Source of the DNA: Nocardioides sp. W7
GTDB taxonomy: Bacteria; Actinomycetota; Actinomycetes; Propionibacteriales; Nocardioidaceae
Reading direction: 5' to 3'
Length of the DNA: 64,000 nucleotides
Assembly: GCF_022919075.1 (NCBI RefSeq)
Contig: NZ_CP095078.1
Span: 2,666,001-2,730,000 of the forward strand
In this document: in pieces, positions 10,378 through 19,283 of the stretch
Layout of the letters: every line of letters starts with the position of its first letter
Position numbering within the stretch: the first letter of the stretch is position 1
Notes under the pieces: generated by a model
Databases searched by the model: none
What the model saw: the letters and a program-made list of their open reading frames with translations, nothing else
Told to the model about the DNA's origin: nothing
Program-made: the position numbers and the translations under genes

Positions 10378-11541
10378 TCAGGCGGCGGCGCGGGCGATCG
10401 CGAGCGCGACGGCGCCGACCACCTCGGCCCGGTCGCCGAGGGCACCCGGGACGACCCGCACGGCGGCCGCGGTGTCCGGCTGGGCGTAGCGGTCGATGGC
10501 GTCGCGGACCCCGGCGACCAGCGAGGGTGCCGTGCCGAGGGACCCACCGAGCACCACCACGGCCGGGTTGAGGCTGTTGCACAGGTCGGCGAGCGCCCGG
10601 CCGACCGTGCGGCCGGCGTCGCCCAGCACCCGGCGTACGCCGGCGTCCCCGGTCAGGTCGAGCTCGAGGACCCGCTCGGCGCTGAGCTCCTCGTCGTACG
10701 CCGGCGCCAGCAGGCGGAGCAGCCGCGGGGCGGCGACTACGGTCTCCAGGCAGCCGCGGTTGCCGCAGCGGCAGACCTGCCCGTCCTCGCCCACCTGGAC
10801 GTGCCCGAGCTCGCCGGCGAGCCCGCTCGTGCCACGGTGCAGCCGGCCGCCGAGCACGATGCCGGCGCCGACCCCGCTGGCGACCTTGAGGTAGACCAGG
10901 TCGCTCGTCCCGCGGGCGACGCCGTGCCCGAGCTCGGCGAGCGCCCCCAGGTTGGCGTCGTTGTCGGCGTGCACGGGTACGCCGAGGCGGCGGCCGAGCT
11001 CCTCGGCCGGCAGCATCTGGTGCCAGCCGGGCATGATCCCGGTGCTGATCCGGGCCGAGCGCCGGTCGATCGGGGCCGGCACGCACATGCCGACCGCCTG
11101 CAGGTCGGCGTGGGGGAGTCCGGCCCGGTCGAGCTGGCGGCGTACCAGCGCGGCGGCCCGGTCGAGCGCCCCGGCCCCGTGTCCGTCGACGTCGAGGCCG
11201 GCGAGCTCCTCGGCGAGCACCGTGCCGGCCCGGTCGGCCACCGCCACCCGCACGTGCCGGTGGCCGAGGTCGACCCCGGCGACGCTGCCGGCGGGTGCGC
11301 AGAGGGCGACCAGCACGGGTGGCCGTCCGCTCCCGCCCTTGTGCGGCCGGCCGCGGTCGGTGGTCTCGGTGACGTGCCCGCTGTCGATCAGGTGGGCGAC
11401 CAGGCTGGAGACGGTGGTCCGCGAGAGCCCGCTGGCGCGGGCCAGGTCGGCGCGGCTCATCGGACCCTCGGTGCCGAGCAGGGCGGTGACGGCGCGGCTG
11501 TTGGCGGCGCGCAGCCGCTCCAGCGAGCCCGACCGGGACAT
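10378..11541 (-). CDS. ROK family transcriptional regulator
   Basis: This 387-residue protein has an N-terminal winged helix-turn-helix (residues about 15-65, SRADLARASGLSRTTVSSLV). A ROK sugar-kinase-like domain follows: VAGVDLGHRHVRVAVAD, catalytic-type loop VHADNDANLGALAE, and zinc motif CRCGNRGCLE. The layout matches NagC/XylR-type sugar repressors rather than a free glucokinase. It is divergent from a secreted GH3 glucosidase, and a perfect inverted repeat lies between them, so it probably represses the glucosidase and itself in response to a sugar. The ligand is unknown. Confidence 0.88.
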   Translation of the reverse strand: MSRSGSLERLRAANSRAVTALLGTEGPMSRADLARASGLSRTTVSSLVAHLIDSGHVTETTDRGRPHKGGSGRPPVLVALCAPAGSVAGVDLGHRHVRVAVADRAGTVLAEELAGLDVDGHGAGALDRAAALVRRQLDRAGLPHADLQAVGMCVPAPIDRRSARISTGIMPGWHQMLPAEELGRRLGVPVHADNDANLGALAELGHGVARGTSDLVYLKVASGVGAGIVLGGRLHRGTSGLAGELGHVQVGEDGQVCRCGNRGCLETVVAAPRLLRLLAPAYDEELSAERVLELDLTGDAGVRRVLGDAGRTVGRALADLCNSLNPAVVVLGGSLGTAPSLVAGVRDAIDRYAQPDTAAAVRVVPGALGDRAEVVGAVALAIARAAA

Positions 11542-11547
11542 CCTCCG

Positions 11548-11553
11548 ACGGTA
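11548..11553 (-). promoter_or_regulatory. -10 hexamer TACCGT before the ROK gene
   Basis: On the minus strand TACCGT lies exactly 6 nt before the ATG at 11541, compatible with a leaderless transcript. Confidence 0.4.
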
Positions 11554-11558
11554 GACCG

Positions 11559-11581
11559 ATTCGTCCGGAGAGCGGACGAAT
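11559..11581. promoter_or_regulatory. perfect inverted repeat, candidate ROK operator
   Basis: ATTCGTCCG (11559-11567), a 5-nt spacer and CGGACGAAT (11573-11581) form a perfect 9-bp inverted repeat. It lies directly upstream of the ROK -10 hexamer and between the ROK gene and the glucosidase gene. Binding by the adjacent regulator is inference. Confidence 0.65.
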
Positions 11582-11710
11582 AAGTCCGATGATCGGCGTC
11601 TTTCCGCATTGACCCTGCGGAATCGCGCTTCCTACGTTGGCCGGGCGCGCCCCCCGCGCGCCCCGTCCGGTCGACGACGCCCGGCCGGGCTCTCGGGCAA
11701 GGAGTCACAG

Positions 11711-13732
11711 ATGTCGACGAAGGAGTCACCCCAGCTCGACCCGATCCGCCGCGGACGACGGCGTACCGCGGCCCTGGTCGGCGGCCTGGCCGCCGTGCTG
11801 GCCGCCACCGGCCTGGGCGCCGTCGAGGCCCCGTCCGCGGGCGCGGCGGACCCGCTGCCGTACCAGAACCCCTCCCTCCCCACGCACCAGCGCGTCGCCG
11901 ACCTGCTGGGCCGGATGACGATCCAGGAGAAGGTCGGCCAGATGACGCAGGCCGAGCGGATCGACGTGGCCGCGGACGCCTCGCTCATCGCCACGTACGG
12001 CCTCGGCAGCGTGCTCTCCGGCGGCGGTTCGACGCCGACGGAGAACACCCCGGAGGCCTGGGCCGACATGGTCGACGACTTCCAGCGGGCCGCGCTCGGG
12101 ACCCGGCTCGGGATCCCGTTGCTGTACGGCGTCGACGCCGTCCACGGGCACGGCAACCTGAACGGCGCCACCGTCTTCCCGCACAACATCGGCCTGGGCG
12201 CGACCCGCGACCCCGACCTGGTCCGCAGGATCGCCCACCTGACGGCGAAGGAGACCCGCGCGACCGGCCCCAACTGGAACTTCTCGCCCTGCGTCTGCGT
12301 CGCCCGCGACGACCGCTGGGGCCGCACCTACGAGTCGTTCGGTGAGACTCCGCGACTGGCGACCCGGCTGGGCGGAGCCGCCATCGACGGGCTGCAGGGC
12401 CGTCCGGGCCAGCTCGACCGCCCCGACCGGGTGCTCGCCACCGCCAAGCACTACGCCGGCGACGGCCTGACCGACTGGGACACCGGGGAGGGTGACTACA
12501 CCGTCGACCAGGGCATCGCCCGGGTCAGCCGGAGGGAGTTCCGCCGGCTCGCGCTGGCGCCGTACCCCGCCGCGGTCCGCAAGCACCACGTCGGCTCGGT
12601 GATGCCGTCGTTCTCCAGCGTGGACTGGACCGAGGACGGCCTCGGCAATCCCGTGAAGATGCACGCCAGCACCGAGCTGATCACCGACGTGCTCAAGGGC
12701 GAGCTCGGCTTCGACGGCCTGGTGATCTCGGACTGGCGCGCGATCCACCAGCTGCCCGGTGACTACCGCACCCAGGTCGAGACGTCGGTGAACGCGGGCG
12801 TCGACCTGTTCATGGAGCCGACCACCACCAACACGGTCGGTTATCAGCAGTTCATCGAGACGCTGCTCGACCTGGTCGCCGACGGCGAGGTCGCGACGTC
12901 GCGCATCGACGACGCCGTCTCCCGGATCCTGACCGCCAAGTTCGAGCTCGGCCTGTTCGAGAAGCCGCTCACCGACCGTCGTCATCTCGACACCGTCGGC
13001 AGCCGGGCGCACCGGGCGGTCGCCCGTCAGGCGGTCGCCGAGTCGCAGGTGCTGCTGACCAACAGGCGGCGCACGCTGCCGCTGCAGCCCAAGCGTCAGC
13101 CGGTGTACGTCGCCGGCAGCAACGCCGACAACATCGGCAACCAGGCCGGCGGCTGGACGCTGACCTGGCAGGGCGGGTCGACCAACGTGATCCCCGGCGA
13201 CACCATCCTCGACGGCATCGAGAAGGCGTCGAAGCGGGCCGTCGTCCACAGCGCGACCGCGAGCAAGCCGATCCCGCGGCAGGCGGCCGGGATCGTCGTC
13301 GTCGGCGAGACGCCGTACGCCGAGGGCTTCGGCGACGTCGGCGGCCCGCGGTGGGCCTACGACCCGGGCGACAACGGGGTCCCGCGACCCGCTCAGACCA
13401 TGCAGCTGAGCGAGGCCGACACCCAGGCCGTCGAGCGGGTGTGCGCGCAGGCCCGGTCCTGCACCGTCGTCGTGGTCTCCGGCCGCCCGCTGATCCTGCC
13501 GAGGCGGCTGCGTTCGCAGGTCGACGCGATCGTCGCGTCCTGGCTGCCGGGCAGCGAGGGGCGGGGCGTCGCCGACGTGCTCTTCGGGCAGCAGCCGTTC
13601 ACCGGGAGGCTGCCGGTGACCTGGCCGCGCAGCCTGGCCCAGGAGCCGATCAACGTCGGCGACCGCGACTATGACCCGCTGTTCGCCTACGGACACGGCC
13701 TGACCACGAGGAAGATCCGGCACCGGCGGTAG
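11711..13732 (+). CDS. secreted GH3 beta-glucosidase-like hydrolase
   Basis: Starting at ATG 11711, 8 nt after AAGGAG, the protein has about 673 residues. It opens with an export signal: basic RRGRRR, then a hydrophobic stretch ending near AGAADP, possibly Tat-type. The GH3 N-terminal barrel shows KVGQMTQAER, a KHYAGDG loop and the nucleophile region LVISDWRAI (Asp near residue 339). The C-terminal domain has GETPYAEGFGD with the likely acid/base Glu. The enzyme should release glucose from exported or environmental beta-glucosides. Upstream lies the presumed ROK operator. An earlier in-frame start (11609) would add a tail with no signal peptide and is rejected. Confidence 0.92.
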   Translation: MSTKESPQLDPIRRGRRRTAALVGGLAAVLAATGLGAVEAPSAGAADPLPYQNPSLPTHQRVADLLGRMTIQEKVGQMTQAERIDVAADASLIATYGLGSVLSGGGSTPTENTPEAWADMVDDFQRAALGTRLGIPLLYGVDAVHGHGNLNGATVFPHNIGLGATRDPDLVRRIAHLTAKETRATGPNWNFSPCVCVARDDRWGRTYESFGETPRLATRLGGAAIDGLQGRPGQLDRPDRVLATAKHYAGDGLTDWDTGEGDYTVDQGIARVSRREFRRLALAPYPAAVRKHHVGSVMPSFSSVDWTEDGLGNPVKMHASTELITDVLKGELGFDGLVISDWRAIHQLPGDYRTQVETSVNAGVDLFMEPTTTNTVGYQQFIETLLDLVADGEVATSRIDDAVSRILTAKFELGLFEKPLTDRRHLDTVGSRAHRAVARQAVAESQVLLTNRRRTLPLQPKRQPVYVAGSNADNIGNQAGGWTLTWQGGSTNVIPGDTILDGIEKASKRAVVHSATASKPIPRQAAGIVVVGETPYAEGFGDVGGPRWAYDPGDNGVPRPAQTMQLSEADTQAVERVCAQARSCTVVVVSGRPLILPRRLRSQVDAIVASWLPGSEGRGVADVLFGQQPFTGRLPVTWPRSLAQEPINVGDRDYDPLFAYGHGLTTRKIRHRR

Positions 13733-13735
13733 CGT
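13730..13735 (+). promoter_or_regulatory. -10 hexamer TAGCGT overlapping the glucosidase stop
   Basis: TAGCGT begins with the TAG stop codon of the GH3 gene and lies 7 nt before the amidohydrolase ATG at 13743. It may drive a leaderless transcript. Confidence 0.4.
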
Positions 13736-13742
13736 CGCCCGC

Positions 13743-14822
13743 ATGAGCGCCCCAGCCCTCCGCGTCCACGGCCCGGTCCTGCCCGACGGCGAGGTGCGCG
13801 ACCTGTACGTAGTCGACGGTCGCGTCACCTACGAACGGCAGCCCGGTGCCGAGCTGGCCGCGGAGGGCTGGGTCGTCCCCGGCCTCGTCGACGCCCACAA
13901 CCACCTCGGTCTCGACGACGGGGGAGCGGTCGACGACGCCGAGATCGAGCGGCAGGCGCTCGCCGACCGCGACACCGGGGCCCTGCTGCTGCGCGACTGC
14001 GGCTCGCCGGCCGACACCCGCTGGGTGCAGCAGCGCGAGGACCTCCCGCGACTGGTCCGGGCGGGGCGCCACCTGGCCCGCACCAAGCGGTACATCCGCG
14101 ACTTCGGCCACGAGATCGAGCCCGCCGACCTGCCGTCGTACGCCGCCGAGCAGGCGCGCGCCGGCGACGGCTGGATCAAGCTGGTCGGCGACTGGATCTC
14201 CCGCGAGGAGGGCGACCTGGCGCCGTCATTCCCGGCGGAGTCGTTCGCCGCGGCGATCGCGGCCGCGCACGCGGAGGGGGCTCGGGTCACCGCGCACTGC
14301 TTCGGCCGCGACGTGCTCCCGGGCCTGCTCGACGCGGGCATCGACTGCATCGAGCACGGCACCGGACTTTCGCTCGACCAGATCGAGCAGATGGCGGCCG
14401 CCGGCGTCGCGCTGGTGCCGACGGTCATGCAGACCTCGAAGTTCCCGGGGTTCGTCGAGGCCGGCCGCGAGCGCTTCCCGGCGTACGCCTCGACGATGGA
14501 GGAGCTCTACGCCCAGCGCCGGGAGGTGCTGATGAGCGCCTGGGAGGCCGGGGTCGCGCTGTACGTCGGCAGCGACGGCGGCGGTCCGGCCCGGCACGGC
14601 CACCTGGCCGGCGAGATCCTCGCGATGGTCGAGCTCGGCCTGCCCGCCGAGTACGTCGTCGCAGCGGCCTCGTGGCGCGCCCGCGAGTGGCTCGGCTTCG
14701 ACCCGATCCTCGCCGAGGGCGTCGAGGCCGACTTCGTGGTGCTCGACCGGGACCCGCGCGTCGACCCGTCGGTGCTCTACACCCCGAGCCGGGTGGTGCT
14801 GCGCGGACGCGTGGTGGCCTAG
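13743..14822 (+). CDS. amidohydrolase family protein
   Basis: The 359-residue metal-dependent hydrolase has a small N-terminal beta-sandwich, then VVPGLVDAHNHLG (HxH metal motif near residue 50). The barrel has a likely Lys in GWIKLVGDW, a His in AHCFGRD and another in CIEHGTGL. The catalytic Asp is in GSDGGGPARHGH. This is the imidazolonepropionase/prolidase-like branch of the superfamily; the substrate is unknown. There is no signal peptide. Its TAG stop is part of the left end of a 168-bp inverted-repeat element. Confidence 0.85.
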   Translation: MSAPALRVHGPVLPDGEVRDLYVVDGRVTYERQPGAELAAEGWVVPGLVDAHNHLGLDDGGAVDDAEIERQALADRDTGALLLRDCGSPADTRWVQQREDLPRLVRAGRHLARTKRYIRDFGHEIEPADLPSYAAEQARAGDGWIKLVGDWISREEGDLAPSFPAESFAAAIAAAHAEGARVTAHCFGRDVLPGLLDAGIDCIEHGTGLSLDQIEQMAAAGVALVPTVMQTSKFPGFVEAGRERFPAYASTMEELYAQRREVLMSAWEAGVALYVGSDGGGPARHGHLAGEILAMVELGLPAEYVVAAASWRAREWLGFDPILAEGVEADFVVLDRDPRVDPSVLYTPSRVVLRGRVVA

Positions 14823-14986
14823 TGCCGCGGGTCGGAAGTTGTTGACCGGTTGGCGTGCTCGGGGTGGGTGGCTCGCCAGGCGCCGGCGCGACGCCGTACC
14901 CGTTCGTCCTGCGAGCGTCGGCAACGCCGCGAGGTGCGTGCTCTGGGTGCGCGAAGCGCACAAGAACTTCTGATCCGCGGCACTAG
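14819..14986. mobile_element. MITE-like 168-bp inverted-repeat element
   Basis: The element begins CTAGTGCCGCGG at 14819 and ends with the exact reverse complement at 14975-14986. The similarity continues inward so that 23 of 26 terminal positions match. The interior (GC-rich, about 115 bp) has no open frame of note. Its outer TAG/CTA triplets serve as the stop codons of the two convergent flanking genes. A small non-autonomous transposon remnant is the most likely reading; a long bidirectional terminator is the alternative. No transposase is present in the window. Confidence 0.55.
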
Positions 14987-15804
14987 CCGCGCTGGGACGG
15001 GTGCACGAGGGCGGGGTCGGGCTCGTAGACCACCCGGGCGCAGTTGCGGCGGATCAGCTCGTCGTACAGCTGCTCACCGGTGCCCCGGTCGACGACGGTC
15101 CGCCAGATCTCGTTGCGCCGGTGGACGACGCCGTCGAGGCGCACGAACTCCTCATGCCGGGCCTCGACCCGGTAGGAGCGGGCGAGCTCCCGGTCCGCGC
15201 GCAGCTCGCCGTGCAGGTGCCGGGCGCCGACCCGGGTGCGGAGCTGGAAGGTCGTGTCGGTGTCGTTGCGCACGACCAGGTCGACGTAGTTGTAGGCGAT
15301 CGTGCAGCCGACGCCCCACGGCAGCACTCGCCCGTTGTCCGGGAACGGGTCGACGCTGTGCTCGGAGCGCTCCAGCACGGTCAGCGGCGAGTGCAGGAAC
15401 AGCCAGTGCAGCAGGTTCGCCAGCTGGCACACGCCGCCGCCGACCCCGGGCACCGGCCGGCCGTCACGGAGCCGCAGGCCGTCGACGTACCCCCGGCGGC
15501 GCGAGCAGCTGCCCACTGTCCGGTTGAACGAGAAGGTCTGGCCCGGTCGCAGCAGCAGCCCGTCAACGCGGGGCGCGGCGATCCGCAGGTTGGCGACCTT
15601 GCCGTGCTGGAGCTCCAGGCCCGCTCCCTCGAGTTCGCGCAGCAGCAGCGAGCCGTGCTCCGCTGCGCTCACCGGGAGGCGCCGGTCGGGGAGGCGGTCG
15701 GACGCCCAGTCGGTGCCCGAGCGCCACCACTGGAGGCGCCGGCGGGTGCGGTGCACGCAGACGGCGACCGGCCGGAGCCAGGGGTGGCGCTGGGAGAGAG
15801 TCAT
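14983..15804 (-). CDS. VanW family protein
   Basis: This 273-residue protein has the VanW core: LRPGQTFSFNRTVG near residue 85, then GYVDGLRLRDGRPVPGVGGGVCQLANLLHWL, and a later PWGVGCTIAYNYVDLVVRN. That cysteine-containing GGVCQ block defines the family, found beside vancomycin-resistance genes but widespread in actinobacteria with no demonstrated activity. No signal peptide or membrane helix is evident. No van ligase or sensor genes are nearby, so a resistance role should not be assumed. The stop lies within the MITE-like element. Confidence 0.85.
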   Translation of the reverse strand: MTLSQRHPWLRPVAVCVHRTRRRLQWWRSGTDWASDRLPDRRLPVSAAEHGSLLLRELEGAGLELQHGKVANLRIAAPRVDGLLLRPGQTFSFNRTVGSCSRRRGYVDGLRLRDGRPVPGVGGGVCQLANLLHWLFLHSPLTVLERSEHSVDPFPDNGRVLPWGVGCTIAYNYVDLVVRNDTDTTFQLRTRVGARHLHGELRADRELARSYRVEARHEEFVRLDGVVHRRNEIWRTVVDRGTGEQLYDELIRRNCARVVYEPDPALVHPSQRG

Positions 15805-15861
15805 GCCGGTGGGACGCGGCGTCCGTCCCGATGGTTGTGGCCCCTCCGGGCGAGCGGGAGG

Positions 15862-16434
15862 TCAGCGGCGGGTCGTGGCGCGGGTCGACCACAGGATGCC
15901 GGTGACCAGCAGCACGACCAGACCGAGACCGCCCAGGACCAGGGGTACGACGATGGTCGCCACGAGGCTGAGCCCGAAGCTCCCGAGGCTGGGGGCCGGC
16001 CCGAGCTGGAGACCGCCGGCCGCCGACGCGCAGGTGACGACGAGCGAGCCCGACCCGGGGTCGAACCGGGCCACCCCGGTCCAGTCGCCGCCGCCGTCCC
16101 GGCGCCGGAACTCCCCGCCGGGGGAGCGGAGCGCGACCTCGGCCCCGGTCGCGGTGTCGACGATCGTGCACGGCGGGTCGTCGAGGTCGAATCGGCTCTC
16201 CCAGGTCCACGCCATCCGGTCGCCGTCAGTCGGCACTTGCACCTGCTGCGCCTCGCCGTCCGCCAGCACGGTCACGTCGGTGTCGAGGAACCCGCTCAGG
16301 GTCCACACGAACAGGGCGATCCCGCTGGCCACAGCCGCCACGAGCAGCCCGCCGCCGAGCGCGAACCACCATCCCGAGGGGCGGGCCCTCGCCGGCGTCG
16401 ACGGTGGCGTCGACGGAGTCGGGGCGGCGCTCAT
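15862..16434 (-). CDS. two-helix membrane protein of unknown function
   Basis: I do not recognise a family. From ATG 16434 (or ATG 16443) the protein has about 190 residues. A Pro/Ser/Thr-rich cytoplasmic start leads into a transmembrane helix around residues 22-44. A roughly 90-residue external domain follows, with Trp-rich WTWESRFDLDDPPC and GRRDGGGDWTGVARFDPGSG-like segments. A second long hydrophobic helix near residues 150-180 precedes a short basic tail. Two cysteines in the outer domain could form a disulphide. It lies 57 nt beyond the VanW gene on the same strand. Confidence 0.65.
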   Translation of the reverse strand: MSAAPTPSTPPSTPARARPSGWWFALGGGLLVAAVASGIALFVWTLSGFLDTDVTVLADGEAQQVQVPTDGDRMAWTWESRFDLDDPPCTIVDTATGAEVALRSPGGEFRRRDGGGDWTGVARFDPGSGSLVVTCASAAGGLQLGPAPSLGSFGLSLVATIVVPLVLGGLGLVVLLVTGILWSTRATTRR

Positions 16435-16613
16435 GCCCGACATCGTGCCCGATTTCCGCAGCGCGGCCGACGTCTGGCAGAATCGACTGCTGAGTCCTGC
16501 GCCTCCGGTCCCTCTCACCGAAGGCCAGTGCCCGTCGGTCGTCCCGCCCCGGTGTTCCCCACCTGGTGCCGGGGCAGCCACCCACACCATATTCCTGAGG
16601 AGACACCACAGAC

Positions 16614-17144
16614 GTGGCCGTCAAGATCCGTTTGAAGCGCCTGGGCAAGGTCCGCGTGCCCCAGTACCGCATCGTCGTCGTCGACTCGCGCAAGAAGCGC
16701 GACGGCAAGGTCATCGAGGAGATCGGCAAGTACCACCCCAAGGAGGACCCGTCGTACATCGACGTCGTCTCCGAGCGGGCGCAGTACTGGCTGGGTGTCG
16801 GCGCGCAGCCGACCGAGGCCGTCGAAGCCATCCTCAAGATCACCGGCGACTGGCAGACCTACAAGGGGCTCCCGGGCACCGAGGGCACCCTGAAGGTCAA
16901 GGAGCCGAAGCGCGCCAAGATCGACATCTTCAACGAGGCGCTCGCGGAGGCCCACGGTTCCGGCTCGTCCGAGGCCGTGACCAAGAAGACCGCCGCCAAG
17001 AAGACCGAGCCCAAGGCCGAGAAGGCCGAGCCCAAGGCTGAGGAGCCGAAGGCCGAGGAGCCCGCCGTCGAGGTCGCTGCCGGTCAGACGCCGGAGGGCG
17101 CCACTGTCGAGGCCGAGACGGCTGAGACCAAGGCCGAGGCCTGA
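16614..17144 (+). CDS. rpsP: 30S ribosomal protein S16 with long tail
   Basis: The first 85 residues are standard S16 ([20 protein letters not shown], then [20 protein letters not shown]), which binds 16S rRNA during 30S assembly. The total is 176 residues. The extra C-terminal part is a low-complexity Lys/Ala/Glu/Pro tail with repeated PKAEKAE and PKAEEP units. Such tails occur in actinobacterial S16 but this one is at the long end. The start is GTG at 16614 after GAGGAG. It leads the khpA-rimM-trmD cluster. Confidence 0.97.
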   Translation: MAVKIRLKRLGKVRVPQYRIVVVDSRKKRDGKVIEEIGKYHPKEDPSYIDVVSERAQYWLGVGAQPTEAVEAILKITGDWQTYKGLPGTEGTLKVKEPKRAKIDIFNEALAEAHGSGSSEAVTKKTAAKKTEPKAEKAEPKAEEPKAEEPAVEVAAGQTPEGATVEAETAETKAEA

Positions 17145-17149
17145 GCGAC

Positions 17150-17392
17150 ATGCTCGCCGACGCTCTCGAGCACCTCGTCCGGGGTGTCGTCGACAACCCG
17201 GACGACGTGTCGGTCCGCGACAAGCAGCTGCGCCGCGGCTCTGTGCTCGAGGTCCGGGTGCACCCCGACGACCTCGGCAAGGTCATCGGTCGTGGCGGTC
17301 GCACCGCCTCGGCGTTCCGCACGGTCGTCTCCGCCCTCGCAGGCAAGTCCGGCGCGCGGATCGACTTCGTGGACGTCGACCGGCGCCGCTGA
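17150..17392 (+). CDS. khpA: KH-domain RNA-binding protein KhpA
   Basis: An 80-residue single KH domain with the GxxG-type loop VIGRGGRTASAF near residues 45-56. The gene lies 5 nt after rpsP and before rimM, the conserved position of KhpA (formerly YlqC/UPF0109). KhpA binds RNA, often as a partner of KhpB, and affects cell division and sRNA in other bacteria. A repeat and a hairpin follow it before rimM. Confidence 0.93.
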   Translation: MLADALEHLVRGVVDNPDDVSVRDKQLRRGSVLEVRVHPDDLGKVIGRGGRTASAFRTVVSALAGKSGARIDFVDVDRRR

Positions 17393-17420
17393 TCCGAGCC
17401 GCGTCAGCGGATCGGATGAT

Positions 17421-17478
17421 GGTGGTCGAGCGAGCAGCGCGACTGAGCTTGCGAAGTCGCGACCTGCGTGTCGAGACA
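17421..17478. repeat. REP-like intergenic palindrome between khpA and rimM
   Basis: The block begins GGTGGTCGAG and ends GTCGAGACA, with an internal hairpin CGCGACT (17438-17444) / AGTCGCG (17455-17461). A related block beginning GGTGGTTGAG occurs at 55806. This organisation resembles dispersed repeats common in actinobacterial genomes. Confidence 0.55.
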
Positions 17479-17502
17479 GCGTCACGCACGAACCGCTTGA
17501 AT

Positions 17503-17528
17503 GGGTGTCGCCCTCCGGGGCGGCACCC
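17503..17528 (+). terminator. hairpin upstream of rimM
   Basis: GGGTGTCGCCC (17503-17513) can pair with GGGCGGCACCC (17518-17528), with one mismatch and a short loop. It lies 40 nt before the rimM start, so it may terminate the rpsP-khpA message or attenuate rimM. Confidence 0.45.
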
Positions 17529-17567
17529 GTTCGGCATTTCTGACCGAGCAGTTGCAGGAAGGAACCA

Positions 17568-18113
17568 GTGGAGAGCATCGAGGTCGTGGTCGGCCGGATC
17601 GGCAAGGCCCATGGCATCCGCGGAGACGTCACCATCGACGTCCGCACCGACGAGCCGGAGCGCCGGTTCGCGCCGGGGGCGGTGCTGCGGGTCGAGGCGC
17701 CCAGCGGCTCGACCAGCACGCTGCGCACGGTGACCGTGGACCGGGCCCGCTGGCACTCCTCGCGGCTGCTGGTCGTCTTCGAGGAGATCCCCGACCGGAA
17801 CGCGGCCGAGGCGGCCCGTGGGCTGCTGCTGCACACCGAGGTCCCGGCCGACGAGTCGCCGGAGGACCCGGACGAGTACTACGACCACCAGCTGGTCGGC
17901 CTCACGGCGTACGACCTCGACGGGCGCGCGCTCGGCGAGGTCACCGAGCTCGTCCACGGGGCCCAGGACCTGTTGGCGATCCGCACCCCCGAGGGCCGCG
18001 ACGCGCTGGTGCCGTTCGTGAAGGCCCTGGTGCCGGAGGTCGACGTCCCCGGCGGCCGCGTCGTCGTCGCCGACCGGCCCGGCCTGGTCACCCCGCTCGA
18101 GGACGACGCCTGA
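17568..18113 (+). CDS. rimM: 16S rRNA processing protein RimM
   Basis: This 181-residue protein assists 30S head assembly with S19. The N-terminal RimM domain has [21 protein letters not shown], and the C-terminal PRC barrel starts at [16 protein letters not shown] near residue 103. The GTG start at 17568 follows AGGAAGGA. The gene ends 1 nt before trmD, so the two are coupled. Length is normal. Confidence 0.96.
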   Translation: MESIEVVVGRIGKAHGIRGDVTIDVRTDEPERRFAPGAVLRVEAPSGSTSTLRTVTVDRARWHSSRLLVVFEEIPDRNAAEAARGLLLHTEVPADESPEDPDEYYDHQLVGLTAYDLDGRALGEVTELVHGAQDLLAIRTPEGRDALVPFVKALVPEVDVPGGRVVVADRPGLVTPLEDDA

Positions 18114-18114
18114 C

Positions 18115-19281
18115 GTGCGGCTCGACTACCTCACGATCTTCCCGGACTACCTCGCGCCCCTGCAGCTCTCGCTGCCCGGCAAGGCGGTGTCCTCCGGGCT
18201 GATCGAGGTGCACGTCCACGACCTGCGGACCTGGACCCACGACCGGCACCACACCGTCGACGACACGCCGTACGGCGGGGGCGCCGGCATGGTGCTGAAG
18301 CCCGAGCCGTGGGGCGAGGCCCTCGACGAGCTCGGCGTCGGCCTCGGTGACGACGCGGCGACCCTGGTCGTGCTGACCCCGTCGGGGGAGCGGTTCACGC
18401 AGGGGCTGGCCCGCGAGCTGGCGACCCGGGAGCGCCTGGTCTTCGCGTGCGGGCGCTACGAGGGCATCGACCAGCGGGTGCTCGACCACGCCGCGACCCG
18501 TTGCGAGGTGCGCGAGGTCTCGATCGGCGACTACGTCCTCAACGGTGGCGAGGTGGCCGCCCTGGCGGTGACCGAGGCGGTGGTCCGGCTGCTGCCGGGC
18601 TTCATGGGCAACGCCGCTTCGCTGGTCGAGGAGTCGCACGTAGACGGACTCCTGGAGTACCCCGTCTACACCAAGCCCGCCTCCTGGCGCGGGCTCGACG
18701 TCCCCGAGGTGCTGCTCGGCGGCAACCACGGCGCCATCGCGGCCTGGCGCCGCGAGCAGGCGGTACGCCGCACCGCCGCCCGCCGGCCCGACCTGCTGCA
18801 CGCGAGCGCCGTCGCGGGCGAGTGGGGGATCGTCCCGGCGGTCCGCGCCGACGCGCCCGAGCTGCTGGTGCTCCAGCGCGCCTGCTGGGTGCAGGAGGCG
18901 CTCGCCAACGACTCGCTGGCCATCCCCGCGCTGCACGAGTCGGTCGAGGACCTGTTGGCGTCCTTCGAGGAATGGGACTGGTACGTCGTCCGCGTCGCCG
19001 GCCGGCTCGTCGGTGCGGTGCGCGGCCGGCTGGACGGCGACGCCTGGGACATCGGCCGGGTGATGGTCGCGCCCGACCTGCAGGGGCGCGGGCTGGGCCG
19101 GGCGCTGCTCGAGCACGTGCAGCGGGTCGCCCCGCCCGCGGCGGCGTCGTACGTCCTGTTCACCGGGGCGGGCAGCGTCGAGAACCTGCGGATGTACAAG
19201 AAGGCCGGCTTCCGGCTGCGTCCCGACATCGAGCCGCCCCCGGGCGCGGTTGTGCTGACGAAGCGGATTTCCGAGCGCTGA
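18115..19281 (+). CDS. trmD: tRNA (guanine37-N1)-methyltransferase TrmD fused to a GNAT domain
   Basis: The first 235 residues are a full Trm[30 protein letters not shown], the SAM-binding knot segment [14 protein letters not shown] and [20 protein letters not shown]. It methylates G37 of tRNAs to prevent frameshifting. From about residue 236 to 388 there is an extra GNAT acetyltransferase domain with the acetyl-CoA loop [18 protein letters not shown] and a C-terminal [13 protein letters not shown] block. TrmD alone is usually 230-270 residues. The reading frame is continuous with no internal stop, so this appears to be one bifunctional polypeptide. The acetylation substrate is unknown. Confidence 0.93.
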   Translation: MRLDYLTIFPDYLAPLQLSLPGKAVSSGLIEVHVHDLRTWTHDRHHTVDDTPYGGGAGMVLKPEPWGEALDELGVGLGDDAATLVVLTPSGERFTQGLARELATRERLVFACGRYEGIDQRVLDHAATRCEVREVSIGDYVLNGGEVAALAVTEAVVRLLPGFMGNAASLVEESHVDGLLEYPVYTKPASWRGLDVPEVLLGGNHGAIAAWRREQAVRRTAARRPDLLHASAVAGEWGIVPAVRADAPELLVLQRACWVQEALANDSLAIPALHESVEDLLASFEEWDWYVVRVAGRLVGAVRGRLDGDAWDIGRVMVAPDLQGRGLGRALLEHVQRVAPPAAASYVLFTGAGSVENLRMYKKAGFRLRPDIEPPPGAVVLTKRISER

Positions 19282-19283
19282 GA

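Noticed and set aside
11726..13828. 700-codon minus-strand frame opposite the GH3 glucosidase
   Set aside because: The plus-strand protein has a signal peptide and catalytic motifs; the minus product is low-complexity and lacks any family signature.
14983..15804. VanW gene as evidence of vancomycin resistance
   Set aside because: VanW family proteins are widespread without resistance, and no ligase, dehydrogenase or two-component system is nearby.
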